DNA of 42,777 bases. Source: Alphaproteobacteria bacterium (GTDB taxonomy: Bacteria; Pseudomonadota; Alphaproteobacteria; Rhizobiales; Hyphomicrobiaceae). A program made the translations under genes and the position numbers. Position 1 is the first letter of the stretch. Each line of letters opens with the position of its first letter. Of the stretch, positions 1 through 9,373 are shown piece by piece. The stretch is taken from positions 1-42,777 of the forward strand of contig JAGVSR010000152.1 in NCBI GenBank assembly GCA_019137195.1, read 5' to 3'. The notes beneath the pieces are model-generated. The model saw only the letters and a list, made by a program, of their open reading frames with translations. It was not told the DNA's origin and made no database searches.

Positions 1-585
1 TGCGTCTGCATCCTCGTCCGCGAGCTTGGGGCAGGCGTAGCCGGCCGTCGCCTCGTCTGCAGCCTTGCGCGCGACCTCGACAGCGTCCGTATTGGCGACG
101 GTATCCACCCACGCCATGAGGCAGGTGTCCGCGTCGCCCTTGCCGATCCTCAGCACTCCGAGCTCGCCGCCCACGTCGTCGCTGCCGTCGTCGTTGCCCT
201 TGGGAATGTGCCAGCCGTACTTGACGATCGCGGCCTGCGGCTCGAGCTGGCCGGTCTCGGTCTTCATGCCGCGCCATTCGACCGTCGGCCCCCACGAACC
301 GAAGTGGCCGTGACGCATCGGATGCGTCGCCGCCTCCTCCTTGCTGCCGAGCGCAAGGCTCTCCCGTTCGTCGTCGTAGCCGATATAGACAAAGCGGTCG
401 CCCAGTCCGGCACAGCGCCAATAGACCGGATACTGGTCCTCCTTGGCAAGCGGCTCGCCCGCCTCGTCCTCGGTCGCGATCTCGACGACCTCGCACGTGT
501 CGAGGTCGAGCGGCGTCGTCACGCTGTCTGCGGCGAGCGCGGCGGTGCTCGAGACGAGGCCGGCGACAAGGAGGACGGCGCGCAT
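1..585 (-). CDS. Secreted hypothetical protein, 3' end cut by window edge
   Basis: On the minus strand an ATG at 585 opens a frame that stays open for 195 codons to base 1, so the C-terminus lies outside the window. A ribosome-binding-like GGAG sits about 10 bases upstream of the ATG. Residues 1-18 form a short signal peptide ending in an ALA|AD cleavage site, so the product is probably periplasmic or exported. The mature part is acidic and has Cys residues near 31, 58, 155 and 185 that could form disulfides. I recognise no domain and propose no function. It is separated from gcvP by a 243-bp gap in which I see no gene. Base composition and frame are like the neighbouring genes, so it is probably real. 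Confidence 0.7.
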   Translation of the reverse strand, partial: MRAVLLVAGLVSSTAALAADSVTTPLDLDTCEVVEIATEDEAGEPLAKEDQYPVYWRCAGLGDRFVYIGYDDERESLALGSKEEAATHPMRHGHFGSWGPTVEWRGMKTETGQLEPQAAIVKYGWHIPKGNDDGSDDVGGELGVLRIGKGDADTCLMAWVDTVANTDAVEVARKAADEATAGYACPKLADEDADA

Positions 586-828
586 GGTTGGCAATCTCCT
601 GCAGGTTGGGGCGAGCCAGCGAGACCGGACAAATCTCGCAAGATCCAGGCAGCCGGCTCGCGCCGAGTCTTGATCCGGCCGATCCGTTGCCAGCCGGTAA
701 TGTGCCGGCCCCGAGAATAGGAACAAGACGCACGATTGCAACGGCGTCCTGTCGACCTCTGCGGCCTCGTCCCGGAAATTTCGGCCTGCGCTCTCTAGGT
801 TCCGCCAATCGCCAATGAGCCGCTGGCC

Positions 829-3681
829 TCACTCCCCCGCCTTGACGTAGCTCTCCATCGGCGGGCAGGCGCACACCAGGTGGCGGTCGCCGTAGACGTT
901 GTCCACCCGATTGACCGGCGGCCAGTACTTGTCGACCCGGAACGCGCCGGCCGGGAAGCACGCCTCCTCGCGCGTGTACGGCCGGTTCCACTCGCCGACC
1001 AGATCCTCGACCGTGTGCGGCGCATTCTTGAGCGGGTTGTTGATACGGTCGGCCTTTCCTTCGGCGATGGCGTCCGCCTCGCGCCGGATGGCGAGCATCG
1101 CCTCGCAGAAGCGGTCGAGCTCGGCCTTGGTCTCGGACTCGGTCGGCTCCACCATCAGCGTGCCGGGCACGGGCCAGCTCATGGTGGGCGGGTGAAAGCC
1201 GCAGTCGATGAGCCGTTTGGCGACGTCCTCGACGGTCACTCCCGCGCTCTCGTGCAACGGGCGCGTGTCGATGATGCACTCGTGCGCGACTCGTCCCTTT
1301 GCGCCCATGTAGACGACCGGGTAGGCGGCTTCCAGCCGCTTGGCGATATAGTTGGCGGACAGGATCGCCACTCGCGTGGCCTGCGTGAGGCCCTCGCCGC
1401 CCATCATCAGGATGTAGCTCCAGGAGATCGGTAGGATCGACGCCGAGCCGTAGGCGGCCGCCGACACGCACCAGCCGTTGCCGCCCGCCACCGGATGTCC
1501 CGGCAGGTAGCGCGCGAGATGCTGCTTGACGCCGATCGGCCCCATTCCCGGCCCGCCGCCGCCGTGCGGGATGCAGAACGTCTTGTGCAGATTCAAGTGC
1601 CCGACATCGGCGCCGATGTCACCGGGCCGTGCGAGCCCGACCAAGGCATTCAGGTTGGCACCGTCGAGATAGACCTGCCCGCCGTTGGCGTGGGTGATGG
1701 CGCAAATTTCCTTCACCGTCTCCTCGAATACACCGTGCGTCGAGGGGTAGGTGATCATCGCTGCCGCCAGATTGTCCTTGCTGGCTTCGGCCTTCGATCG
1801 GAAGTCGGCGACATCGATATTGCCCCTGGCGTCTGTCGCCACCACCACCACCTTGAGCCCGCACATCGCCGCCGATGCCGGGTTGGTGCCGTGCGCCGAC
1901 GCCGGTATGAGGCACACGTTGCGGTGCCCCTCGCCCGAGCCCTTGTGGTACGCACGGATGGTGAGAAGCCCAGCATACTCGCCCTGTGCGCCGGAGTTCG
2001 GCTGCATCGAGAAGGCGTCGTAACCCGTGATGCGGCTGAGTCGTGCCGACAGATCCCTCATCATGTCGTGGTAGCCCTGCGCCTGGTCCGGCGGAACGAA
2101 CGGGTGCAGCTCTGTCCATTCGGGCCACGTGATCGGCAGCATCTCGGCCGTCGCGTTGAGCTTCATCGTGCAAGAGCCGAGCGGGATCATGGCGCGGTCG
2201 AGCGCGAGATCGCGGTCGGCGAGGCGGCGCATGTAGCGCGTCATCTCGCTTTCGGCCCGGTTCATGTGGAACACGGGGTGGGCGAGATACGTCGACGTGC
2301 GGATGAGCGCTTTCGGCAGGCGATAGGCGGGAAAGTCGTCCTTGTAGACGAGGTCGTAGCCTCCGAAGGCGCGCCACACGGCCTCGAGTGTCGCCGGCCG
2401 CGTCTTCTCGTCCACCGTGATGCCGATGCGGTCGCTGCCGACACGTCGGAAGTTGATGCCCTGATCGACACCGTTCTTCATGATGAGGCCTTGATAGGGC
2501 CCCACGTCGACCGTGATGGTGTCGAAGTACTCCTCGGGTCTGATCTTGAATCCGAGCGAGGCTAGTCCTTCCGCTAGCCGCGCGGCCTTGCGGTGGATAC
2601 GCTCGGCGATCGCCTTCAGCCCCTTCGGTCCGTGGAACACGGCATACATTGAGGCGATGACCGCGGGCAGCACCTGCGCCGTGCAGATGTTGGACGTCGC
2701 GCTTTCGCGCCGGATGTGCTGCTCGCGCGTCTGCAGGGCGAGGCGATAGGCGCGGTTGCCCCGAGAGTCGACCGAAACACCGACCAGTCGTCCGGGAAGC
2801 GCCCGCTTATAGGCGTCCTTGACAGCGATATAGGCTGCGTGCGGCCCGCCGAATCCCATCGGCATGCCGAACCGCTGCATGGAGCCGACGGCCACGTCCG
2901 CCCCCATCTCGCCCGGCGGCGTCAGGAGCGTCAGTGCCAGCGGGTCGGCGGCGATGATCGAGATGGCCTTGGCCGCCGACAGCGCGGAGCAGACGCTTGT
3001 GAAGTCGCGGAAGTCCCCGTTGAGGCCGGGATACTGCAAGAGCGCGCCGAACAGCTGGTCGGGCTTGAGGTCCTTGAGCGGATCACCGGTCACCACCTCC
3101 CAGCCGACGAGCTTTGCTCGCGTCGTTATGACCGCGATCGTCTGCGGCAGGCAGTCCTTGTCGAGGAAGAACGTCGCGGCCTTCGACTTCGTCACCCGGT
3201 GTGCGAGCGCCATAGCTTCTGCCGCCGCCGTCGCCTCGTCGAGGAGCGAGGCGTTGGCGACGTCGAGCCCCGTGAGATCCGACACCAGGGTCTGGAAGTT
3301 CAAGAGAGCCTCGAGCCTCCCCTGGGCGATCTCCGCCTGGTAGGGCGTATAGGCCGTGTACCAAGCCGGGTTCTCGAGGATGTTGCGCTGGATCGCAGGC
3401 GGCATGATGGTGCCGTGATAGCCCTGCCCGATGAGCGACGTCAGCACCTTGTTTCTGTCGGCGGTCTCCCGCACGCGATCGAGTGCGCCGCGTTCGGACA
3501 GAGGCTTCCCGAACTCGAGCTGCTCCTTCTGGCGGATGCTTTTCGGCACTGCCTCCTCGATCAGCATCGCCAGCGACGACGCGCCGACCGTCTTCAGCAT
3601 CTCCGCCATCTCCTCCGGAGAGGGCCCGATGTGGCGCCGGTTGGCGAAATCATAGGGCTCGTATTTCGGTTGCGAGGCCAT
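829..3681 (-). CDS. gcvP: Glycine dehydrogenase (decarboxylating), P-protein, single-chain form
   Basis: This is the P-protein of the glycine cleavage system. It uses PLP to decarboxylate glycine and passes the aminomethyl group to the lipoyl arm of GcvH. The 950-residue length is that of the fused (P1+P2) bacterial and mitochondrial form. The PLP-binding lysine is K700 in the motif [15 protein letters not shown], followed by the usual glycine-rich loop. The start at 3681 is preceded by GGAG six bases upstream. It is the last gene of gcvT-gcvH-gcvP, with 13 bases between it and gcvH. Here the complex would oxidise glycine made by sarcosine oxidase (soxBDAG) to methylene-THF, CO2, NH3 and NADH. 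Nothing looks truncated. Confidence 0.97.
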   Translation of the reverse strand: MASQPKYEPYDFANRRHIGPSPEEMAEMLKTVGASSLAMLIEEAVPKSIRQKEQLEFGKPLSERGALDRVRETADRNKVLTSLIGQGYHGTIMPPAIQRNILENPAWYTAYTPYQAEIAQGRLEALLNFQTLVSDLTGLDVANASLLDEATAAAEAMALAHRVTKSKAATFFLDKDCLPQTIAVITTRAKLVGWEVVTGDPLKDLKPDQLFGALLQYPGLNGDFRDFTSVCSALSAAKAISIIAADPLALTLLTPPGEMGADVAVGSMQRFGMPMGFGGPHAAYIAVKDAYKRALPGRLVGVSVDSRGNRAYRLALQTREQHIRRESATSNICTAQVLPAVIASMYAVFHGPKGLKAIAERIHRKAARLAEGLASLGFKIRPEEYFDTITVDVGPYQGLIMKNGVDQGINFRRVGSDRIGITVDEKTRPATLEAVWRAFGGYDLVYKDDFPAYRLPKALIRTSTYLAHPVFHMNRAESEMTRYMRRLADRDLALDRAMIPLGSCTMKLNATAEMLPITWPEWTELHPFVPPDQAQGYHDMMRDLSARLSRITGYDAFSMQPNSGAQGEYAGLLTIRAYHKGSGEGHRNVCLIPASAHGTNPASAAMCGLKVVVVATDARGNIDVADFRSKAEASKDNLAAAMITYPSTHGVFEETVKEICAITHANGGQVYLDGANLNALVGLARPGDIGADVGHLNLHKTFCIPHGGGGPGMGPIGVKQHLARYLPGHPVAGGNGWCVSAAAYGSASILPISWSYILMMGGEGLTQATRVAILSANYIAKRLEAAYPVVYMGAKGRVAHECIIDTRPLHESAGVTVEDVAKRLIDCGFHPPTMSWPVPGTLMVEPTESETKAELDRFCEAMLAIRREADAIAEGKADRINNPLKNAPHTVEDLVGEWNRPYTREEACFPAGAFRVDKYWPPVNRVDNVYGDRHLVCACPPMESYVKAGE

Positions 3682-3694
3682 TGGGGGCTCCGGA

Positions 3695-4057
3695 TCAGCC
3701 TGTGAGCTTGGTGTATTGCGCTTCGTCCATGAGCGCGTCGAACGCCTTGAGGTCGGCGAGCTTCATTTTGAACAGCCAGCCGCGGCCTTGCGGATCCTCG
3801 TTGACCAGTGCCGGGTTTGAGACGGCCGCGTCGTTGACCTCGGTCACCTCGCCGTCGAGGGGTGCGAACACGTCGGACGCGGCCTTGACGCTCTCGACCA
3901 CGGCTGCAGCGCTGCCCTTTGCCAGCTTGGTGCCCACGGCCGGCACCTGCACGAACACGAGGTCTCCCAGAAGCTCGGCGGCGTGTTTCGTGATCCCCAC
4001 CGTTGCAACGTGCCCGTCGAGCGCCAGCCACTCGTGGTCCTCTGTGAATTTGAGCAA
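3695..4057 (-). CDS. gcvH: Glycine cleavage system H protein (lipoyl carrier)
   Basis: This 120-residue protein carries the lipoyl arm that shuttles the aminomethyl intermediate between GcvP, GcvT and lipoamide dehydrogenase. The start is a TTG at 4057, which gives the family-typical N-terminus (M)[10 protein letters not shown] and has GGGAGGA just upstream. No ATG gives a sensible N-terminus in this frame. The lipoylated lysine is K58 within [10 protein letters not shown]. GcvH lies between gcvT (14-base gap) and gcvP (13-base gap) and should be co-transcribed with both. No L-protein (Lpd) or lipoylation gene is in the window. The rare start codon may lower its translation relative to its partners. 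Confidence 0.96.
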   Translation of the reverse strand: MLKFTEDHEWLALDGHVATVGITKHAAELLGDLVFVQVPAVGTKLAKGSAAAVVESVKAASDVFAPLDGEVTEVNDAAVSNPALVNEDPQGRGWLFKMKLADLKAFDALMDEAQYTKLTG

Positions 4058-4071
4058 GGCGTCCTCCCGTG

Positions 4072-5253
4072 TCAGCGGCCAGCGCCGCGTTTGTAATGCG
4101 TCGGAATGAAGGGCAGCGCCGCGACGGTCGCGGCAAGCCGCTTGCCCCGCACTTCGGCAAAAACTCTCGTGCCGGCTGCCGACATTGACGACGGCACGTA
4201 CCCCATCGCGACCGGCGCGTCGAGCGACGGCCCGAAGCCGCCGGATGTGACCGTGCCAACCGGTGCGCCGCCGGCCTCCTCGGCAAAGATCGGCGCTCCG
4301 GCCCTGACTGGCGCTCGGCCCTCTGGCTTGAGCCCCACCCTCAGTCGCGTCGTCCCGCAAGTCGCTTGTGCCAGAACGACGTGCGAGCCGGGAAAGCCGC
4401 CCGCACGTGCCCCGCCGGTACGCCTCACGCTCGGGATGGCCCACGCGAGGTTTGCCTCGATCGGGGTCGTCGTCGCGTCGATATCGGCGCCGTAGAGGCA
4501 GAGCCCGGCCTCGAGCCGCAGAGAGTCGCGCGCTCCGAGCCCGGCCGGCTGCACGTTGTTGTCCTCGAGCAGTCCTTCGGCGACCTCCCGCGCGACGTCG
4601 GCTGGCGTCGAGATCTCGAACCCATCCTCGCCCGTGTAGCCCGCGCGAACGACGGTGCAGGGCGAGCCCATGATGTCGAGCGTCCGGACGTCCATGAACC
4701 GCATCGCTATCGCGCCGGGCGCGAGCCGTACGAGCGCCGCCTCCGCCGCCGGCCCCTGCAGCGCGATGAGCGCCCGCTCCAGCAATTCGATCCGACAGTC
4801 GTGATCGAGCAGGCTCGTGAGATGCCGCAGATCCTCTTCCTTTCGCGCTGCATTGACGACGAGCAGGAAATGATCGCCCCGATGCGCGACCATGAGGTCG
4901 TCGAGGATGCCGCCTTGATCGTTCGTGATGAAGCCGTACCGCTGCCGCCCCTCGCCGAGCCCCAGCACGTCGGCCGGAACGATGCGCTCGAGCGCGACCG
5001 CAGCATCGGCAACCCTGCCCGACCGCGGCCACACCGCGATCTGCCCCATGTGCGAGACGTCGAACAGGCTTGCTGCCGCGCGCGTATGGATATGCTCCTT
5101 GAGCACCCCTGGCGCGAACTGGACCGGCATCTCGTAGCCGGCAAACGGCACCATGCGTGCCCCGAGCATGCCGTGCAGCCCGTGAAGCGGCGTGCGCTTG
5201 AGAGGGCCGGCCGCTGCGGCGGGCCCGGAAGTCGAGGACGCCTCGCCGCTCAT
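4072..5253 (-). CDS. gcvT: Glycine cleavage system T protein (aminomethyltransferase)
   Basis: GcvT transfers the methylene group from aminomethyl-lipoyl GcvH to tetrahydrofolate, releasing ammonia. The family is recognisable from the N-terminal [21 protein letters not shown] region, the conserved YTGEDGFEI motif near residue 210, and a C-terminal MGYV segment. The start at 5253 has AAGGAG four bases upstream. At 393 residues it has a short Ala/Pro/Ser-rich extension before the usual start, so an internal start near the MLGARM motif is possible. It is first in the gcvTHP operon, and its promoter must lie in the 315-bp gap shared with the divergent decarboxylase gene. The methylene-THF produced joins that from the sarcosine and dimethylglycine enzymes encoded nearby. 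Confidence 0.95.
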   Translation of the reverse strand: MSGEASSTSGPAAAAGPLKRTPLHGLHGMLGARMVPFAGYEMPVQFAPGVLKEHIHTRAAASLFDVSHMGQIAVWPRSGRVADAAVALERIVPADVLGLGEGRQRYGFITNDQGGILDDLMVAHRGDHFLLVVNAARKEEDLRHLTSLLDHDCRIELLERALIALQGPAAEAALVRLAPGAIAMRFMDVRTLDIMGSPCTVVRAGYTGEDGFEISTPADVAREVAEGLLEDNNVQPAGLGARDSLRLEAGLCLYGADIDATTTPIEANLAWAIPSVRRTGGARAGGFPGSHVVLAQATCGTTRLRVGLKPEGRAPVRAGAPIFAEEAGGAPVGTVTSGGFGPSLDAPVAMGYVPSSMSAAGTRVFAEVRGKRLAATVAALPFIPTHYKRGAGR

Positions 5254-5568
5254 GTCGCTCCTTGCCTTCGTACCGGGTGTCGACTGATGATTATATGGCT
5301 CTGAATCGCCCGCCGGACAAGCAAACGAGGGTCGCTCTTTAGTCGTCCCCCGCCATGGACAGGGAGCATCACTCTTGCGTGAGCCCGCGCTACCGCCCCG
5401 CTCGCACACGCTCTCGACGGAGTGCCAAATCGCCCGTCGAAGGCGCTCCTTTCGACGCTTGTCTCGAAACGGCGCCCGCGCCGGCGCGTACAATGCCATG
5501 ACATCAAAATGGGGCCCGCCGTGACGACAACTCTTGACGCTCTCGGCCGCATCGACATCTTCTAGCTT
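5254..5568. promoter_or_regulatory. Divergent promoter region gcvT / 2-oxoacid decarboxylase
   Basis: This 315-base gap has no convincing gene and must hold the promoters of gcvTHP (minus) and the decarboxylase (plus). I looked for a glycine riboswitch upstream of gcvT and did not find its conserved CCGAAGG-type core. Half-sites GACAAG (near 5316) and CTTGTC (near 5459) resemble the inverted arms seen in the mttB/corrinoid divergent region, but they are far apart and short, so this may be chance. No sigma-70 promoter could be assigned with confidence. Confidence 0.4.
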
Positions 5569-7227
5569 ATGGTTGACCGAACGATAGCCACCTACCTGCT
5601 CGAGCGGCTGAAAGAGGCAGGCCTCCGCCATGCTTTCGGCGTCCCCGGCGACTACGTGCTGACCTTCATGGACCGCCTGATCGAGTCCGGCATCGAGTTT
5701 GTCGGCACCTGCAACGAGCTCAACGCCGGCTACGCGGCCGATGCCTATGCAAGGCTCAACGGCATCGGCTGCATTTGCGTGACCTGGGGCGTCGGCGGTT
5801 TCAGCGCCATGAACGCCGTTGCCGGCGCCTACGCCGAGCAGGTGCCCCTCGTTGTCCTGGTTGGCGGTCCGCGAACCACGCAGCGCCGCGCCTCCATGCT
5901 TCTCCACCACGGCGTCGGCGACTTTGCCACGATGCAGCAGGCCTACGCCCACATTACCGTCGCCTCGGTGCTCCTCGACGACGCGGCCGAGGCTCCGGGC
6001 CGGATCGACCGGGCGCTCGCCCGCTGCCTTGCCGACAAGCGGCCGATCATGATCGAGATACCGGCCGACATGGTCGACAAGCCGTGTGCCGCACCTGGCC
6101 ACTTCGCGCCGCCTCAGCGTCCGCCGTCCGACCCCAATGCCCTGGCCGAGGCGCTTGACGAGGTTGTGGGCATCCTGAAGAAGGCGAAGCGGGCCGCCAT
6201 CCTGGGTGGCGTCGAGTTGCACCGCTATGGCCTTATGACCGAGCTGCGCCGCCTCGCCGAGGCGAGCCGGCTTCCCGTCGCCACCACGCTCCTCGGCAAG
6301 GCGGTGTTCTCGGAGCACCATCCGCAGGCGATCGGCGTCTACGAAGGCTCGACATCGCGCCAGGAGGTGCGTGCCATCGTGGAAGGCGCGGACGCGCTGC
6401 TCTGCCTCGGCGCCTGGATCAGCGACATCAACTTCGGTGTCCGCACCGGCCGTCTCGAGGGCCGCCACATGATCCTCGCCAACTCCGGTCGCTTGAAGAT
6501 CAGCGAGCATGTCTACGACAACGTCTGGATCGGCGACGTCCTGACCGGTCTCGAGGGCCGCATGCCGGCAGGCGGCCTTGCCCACGCCCCCTTCGAGAGC
6601 GTGGCTAAGGTGCTCGACACCGACTTCACTGCCGAGCCTGGCCGCAAGCTCACCATTAATCGCGTCGCAAAGTGCCTCAACGCCTTCATCGGCGAGGACA
6701 CGACGGTGATCGCCGAGACCGGCGATTCCATTTTCGCCGCCGCCGACCTCGTCATGCATCATGACGTCGGCTTCATCGGCCAGGCGTTCTATCTGTCGAT
6801 AGGCTATGCACTGCCAGCCACTCTCGGCGCCGCGCTCGCCAATCCGCAGCGCCGCGTCGTGACCATGATCGGCGACGGTGCCTTCCAGATGACGGCACAG
6901 GAGCTGTCGACGCTCTGCCGCAGAAAGAGCAATGCAATCCTCCTGCTCATGAACAACGACGGATACACCACCGAGCGCGTCATCCACGAAGGCCCTTATA
7001 ACGACATCCAATCCTGGGACTATCACCGCCTGCCGGAAGTGATGGGCGGCGGCTGGGGCATCCGCGTGAGAACCGAGGACGAACTTGACGCCGCGCTTGC
7101 CCGCGCCCGTGCGGCCAACGAGGGGCCGGCCCTGATCGAGATCATGCTCGACCGCTACGACACGACCGACAGCCTGAAGAAGCTCGGCGAGGCCCTCGGC
7201 GTCGCCAAGGACCGCCCGCCCGGGTAA
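5569..7227 (+). CDS. ThDP-dependent 2-oxoacid decarboxylase (pyruvate/indolepyruvate decarboxylase family)
   Basis: This 552-residue protein has the three-domain fold order of pyruvate and indolepyruvate decarboxylases. An N-terminal pyrimidine-binding domain carries FGVPGDY and the activating Glu of CNELNAGYAADAYAR (about residue 49). The paired catalytic histidines are in LLHHGVGD (about residues 110-117). The C-terminal diphosphate-binding domain has GDGAFQMTAQE followed by MNNDGYTTE. It would decarboxylate a 2-oxoacid to an aldehyde non-oxidatively. The sequence does not tell whether pyruvate, phenylpyruvate or indolepyruvate is preferred. It is divergent from gcvT and convergent with the ASKHA activator gene (18 bases apart). 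Because sdaA nearby makes pyruvate, a role in disposing of pyruvate is possible but is only an inference. Confidence 0.88.
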   Translation: MVDRTIATYLLERLKEAGLRHAFGVPGDYVLTFMDRLIESGIEFVGTCNELNAGYAADAYARLNGIGCICVTWGVGGFSAMNAVAGAYAEQVPLVVLVGGPRTTQRRASMLLHHGVGDFATMQQAYAHITVASVLLDDAAEAPGRIDRALARCLADKRPIMIEIPADMVDKPCAAPGHFAPPQRPPSDPNALAEALDEVVGILKKAKRAAILGGVELHRYGLMTELRRLAEASRLPVATTLLGKAVFSEHHPQAIGVYEGSTSRQEVRAIVEGADALLCLGAWISDINFGVRTGRLEGRHMILANSGRLKISEHVYDNVWIGDVLTGLEGRMPAGGLAHAPFESVAKVLDTDFTAEPGRKLTINRVAKCLNAFIGEDTTVIAETGDSIFAAADLVMHHDVGFIGQAFYLSIGYALPATLGAALANPQRRVVTMIGDGAFQMTAQELSTLCRRKSNAILLLMNNDGYTTERVIHEGPYNDIQSWDYHRLPEVMGGGWGIRVRTEDELDAALARARAANEGPALIEIMLDRYDTTDSLKKLGEALGVAKDRPPG

Positions 7228-7245
7228 TGCATGGCTACCAGGCCA

Positions 7246-9267
7246 TCACGCCCGCGCCCGTCGCCGCCGTCCGCCCGTCGCTGCCTCGCCTGCGGTCGCC
7301 GCAGGCCGCTCAGGCAGCCGTACGGCCGCAGAGAGGTTCGGAAACGCATCGGTCTTGTTCGGGAGCGCCATGGCGTTGACAAAAAGCGCCTGGAAATCTG
7401 GCTCGAGCGCCGTCTCGATCTTCTCGATGCGGCGAACCGCGGCCTCGATCTCGCGCCGGTGGTCGCGGTTGAGGAGCGCCATCAGGGCGCCTTCCCCCGC
7501 CGCATTGCCGGCCGCTGCGACCCTGTCGAGCGCGCAGTCCGGAATGAGCCCCAGCACCATGGCGTACTTGGGATCGATGAACGAGCCGAACGCGCCTGCG
7601 AGCCGGATGCGATCGACCGCCGCCACGCCGTGCTTCTGCATCAGGAGCTTGACGCCTGCGTAGAGCGCCGCCTTCGCGAGCTGGATCGCGCGCACGTCGT
7701 TCTGCGTGACGGTAATCAGAGGCTCGCCCGTCTTGAGAACATACGAGTAGGTTCGCCCATTGGCGACAATGCGCGGCGAGCGCGCGGCGAGCGACCCGTC
7801 GATAACCCCGTCCTCCGAGATGACGCCGGCCAGGAACATCTCCGCGACCACCTCGATGATCCCGGAGCCGCAGATCCCGGTCACGCCGATCGGGCCTGCC
7901 GCCTCGGCAAAACCAGGCTCGTCGGACCATGGCTCGACACCGATGACGCGATAGCGCGGCTCGAGCGTCTCCCCGTCGATCCTCACCCGCTCGATGGCCC
8001 CGGGCGCCGCCCGCTGTCCTGAGCTGATCTCGGCGCCCTCGAAGGCCGGCCCCGTCGGCGACGAGCAGGCGAGCGTTCGGGCCCGATTGCCGAGCACGAT
8101 CTCGGCATTGGTGCCGATATCGACGACGAGCATCATCTCGTCCTGCCGGTGCGGTCCCTCGGCGAGCGTCACGCCGGCCGCATCTGCGCCGACGTGCCCC
8201 GCGATGCAGGGCAGCGTGTAAAGCCGCGCACCCGGGTTGACGTCGAGTCCGATATCGGCCGCGCGGGCGTGTACCTGACCCGACACCGCGAGTGCGAACG
8301 GCGCGCCGCCGAGCTCGGTCGGATCGATGCCGAGGAACAGATGATGCATGATCGGATTGCCGACGAAAACACAGTCGAGCACGTCTTGTGCGCTAACGCT
8401 GGCCTCGCTTGTGACCTTGCCGATCAGGTCGTTGATGGCTCCGCGTACGGCCGCTGTCATATCGGCGCGCCCCGAAGGGTTCATCATCACGTAGCTAACA
8501 CGGCTCATCAGGTCCTCGCCGAACCGGATCTGCGGGTTCGTAGTCCCAGCCGAGGCCGCGATGCGCCCTGACAGGAGTGAGACGAGGTGCATCGCAATGG
8601 TCGTCGAGCCGATGTCGCAGGCTATGCCGTAGGCCTCGTTCTTGAGCCCGGGCCATAGCGCGATGACCCGTGGCGGTCCTAGTTGCGGCTCGTCGTGGAT
8701 CGCGGCCGTTACCGACCACTTACCGGCTCTCAGCGTTGACTGCAGCCCGGCCAGGAGGCCGAAATCGATCTCGAGGCGCTCGAAGCGCCAGTCGCGCGAG
8801 AGCGCTGCAACGAGGCGGTCGGCGTCGCCCGACGGCTTCGCCATGTCCGGCTCCTCGACCTCGACAAAACAGAGATGGACCGCCGGATTGCGTTCGATCG
8901 TCCGCCCCGACGCACTCTTTCTCACGACCTGTGCGTTGATCACCACGTCCTGCGGCACATCGACGACGAGGTCGCCCTCGATGGTCGCCGAGCAGGAGAG
9001 GCGGCGTCCCGCCTTCAGCTCGCGCAGCTCGCTGTAGCGCTGCTCCTTGGCGCCGAACGGCGACAGATGATCGGCAGCGCTCGTGATGCCGTGCTTGGCG
9101 AACTGCCCCTCCTGCACATCGATCTGGCAGCGTCCGCAGATGCCGCGTCCGCCGCACACGCTCTCGATATGCACCCCGAGCTGCCGCGCCGCCTCGAGCA
9201 CGGGCATTCCTCTTGGAAAGCGCCCGCGCTTGCCCGAGGGCATGAATAGGACCAGCGGATCGGCCAT
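7246..9267 (-). CDS. Corrinoid activation protein: 2Fe-2S ferredoxin plus ASKHA ATPase (RACo/DUF4445 type)
   Basis: Corrinoid methyltransferases lose activity when Co(I) oxidises to Co(II). Proteins of this family re-reduce the cofactor using ATP. Residues 1-100 form a plant-type 2Fe-2S ferredoxin with C38, C44, C47 and C92. From about residue 215 there is an actin/hexokinase-like ATPase with IACDIGSTTIAMHL, VVDIGTNAEIVLG and GSGIIEVVAE phosphate-binding motifs. The length of 673 fits the 2Fe-2S RACo group rather than the 4Fe-4S RamA group. The C-terminus ends in a basic Gly/Arg tail (GGRRRRARA). It is the last minus-strand gene of the corrinoid cluster and is separated by 106 bases from the methyltransferase upstream. 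Its natural partner is the corrinoid protein at 13475-14173. The start at 9267 has only a weak AAGG upstream. Confidence 0.9.
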   Translation of the reverse strand: MADPLVLFMPSGKRGRFPRGMPVLEAARQLGVHIESVCGGRGICGRCQIDVQEGQFAKHGITSAADHLSPFGAKEQRYSELRELKAGRRLSCSATIEGDLVVDVPQDVVINAQVVRKSASGRTIERNPAVHLCFVEVEEPDMAKPSGDADRLVAALSRDWRFERLEIDFGLLAGLQSTLRAGKWSVTAAIHDEPQLGPPRVIALWPGLKNEAYGIACDIGSTTIAMHLVSLLSGRIAASAGTTNPQIRFGEDLMSRVSYVMMNPSGRADMTAAVRGAINDLIGKVTSEASVSAQDVLDCVFVGNPIMHHLFLGIDPTELGGAPFALAVSGQVHARAADIGLDVNPGARLYTLPCIAGHVGADAAGVTLAEGPHRQDEMMLVVDIGTNAEIVLGNRARTLACSSPTGPAFEGAEISSGQRAAPGAIERVRIDGETLEPRYRVIGVEPWSDEPGFAEAAGPIGVTGICGSGIIEVVAEMFLAGVISEDGVIDGSLAARSPRIVANGRTYSYVLKTGEPLITVTQNDVRAIQLAKAALYAGVKLLMQKHGVAAVDRIRLAGAFGSFIDPKYAMVLGLIPDCALDRVAAAGNAAGEGALMALLNRDHRREIEAAVRRIEKIETALEPDFQALFVNAMALPNKTDAFPNLSAAVRLPERPAATAGEAATGGRRRRARA

Positions 9268-9280
9268 TTGTCTTCAACCC

Positions 9281-9360
9281 TTGTAGGTCGGGCAAGGCGC
9301 GCCAGCGCCGCAACCCAACGCTTCGCTGTCAGCCGAATAATCCGGTTGGGTCACGCGACT
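9281..9360. repeat. Possible intergenic repeat element with two hairpins
   Basis: The 106-base gap between the ASKHA gene and the methyltransferase contains GGCGC-GCCA-GCGCC and, just after it, arms ACCCAAC / GTTGGGT about 24 bases apart. The opening TAGGTCGGGC resembles widespread REP-like intergenic elements of proteobacteria. That comparison is from memory, and only one copy was seen in the window. It could instead be a simple processing or attenuation structure. Confidence 0.3.
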
Positions 9361-9373
9361 GTTCCCTGATCGA

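Noticed and set aside
5254-5568. Glycine riboswitch upstream of gcvT
   Set aside because: Location is right, but the conserved aptamer core (GGAGAG with CCGAAGG) could not be found on the minus strand.
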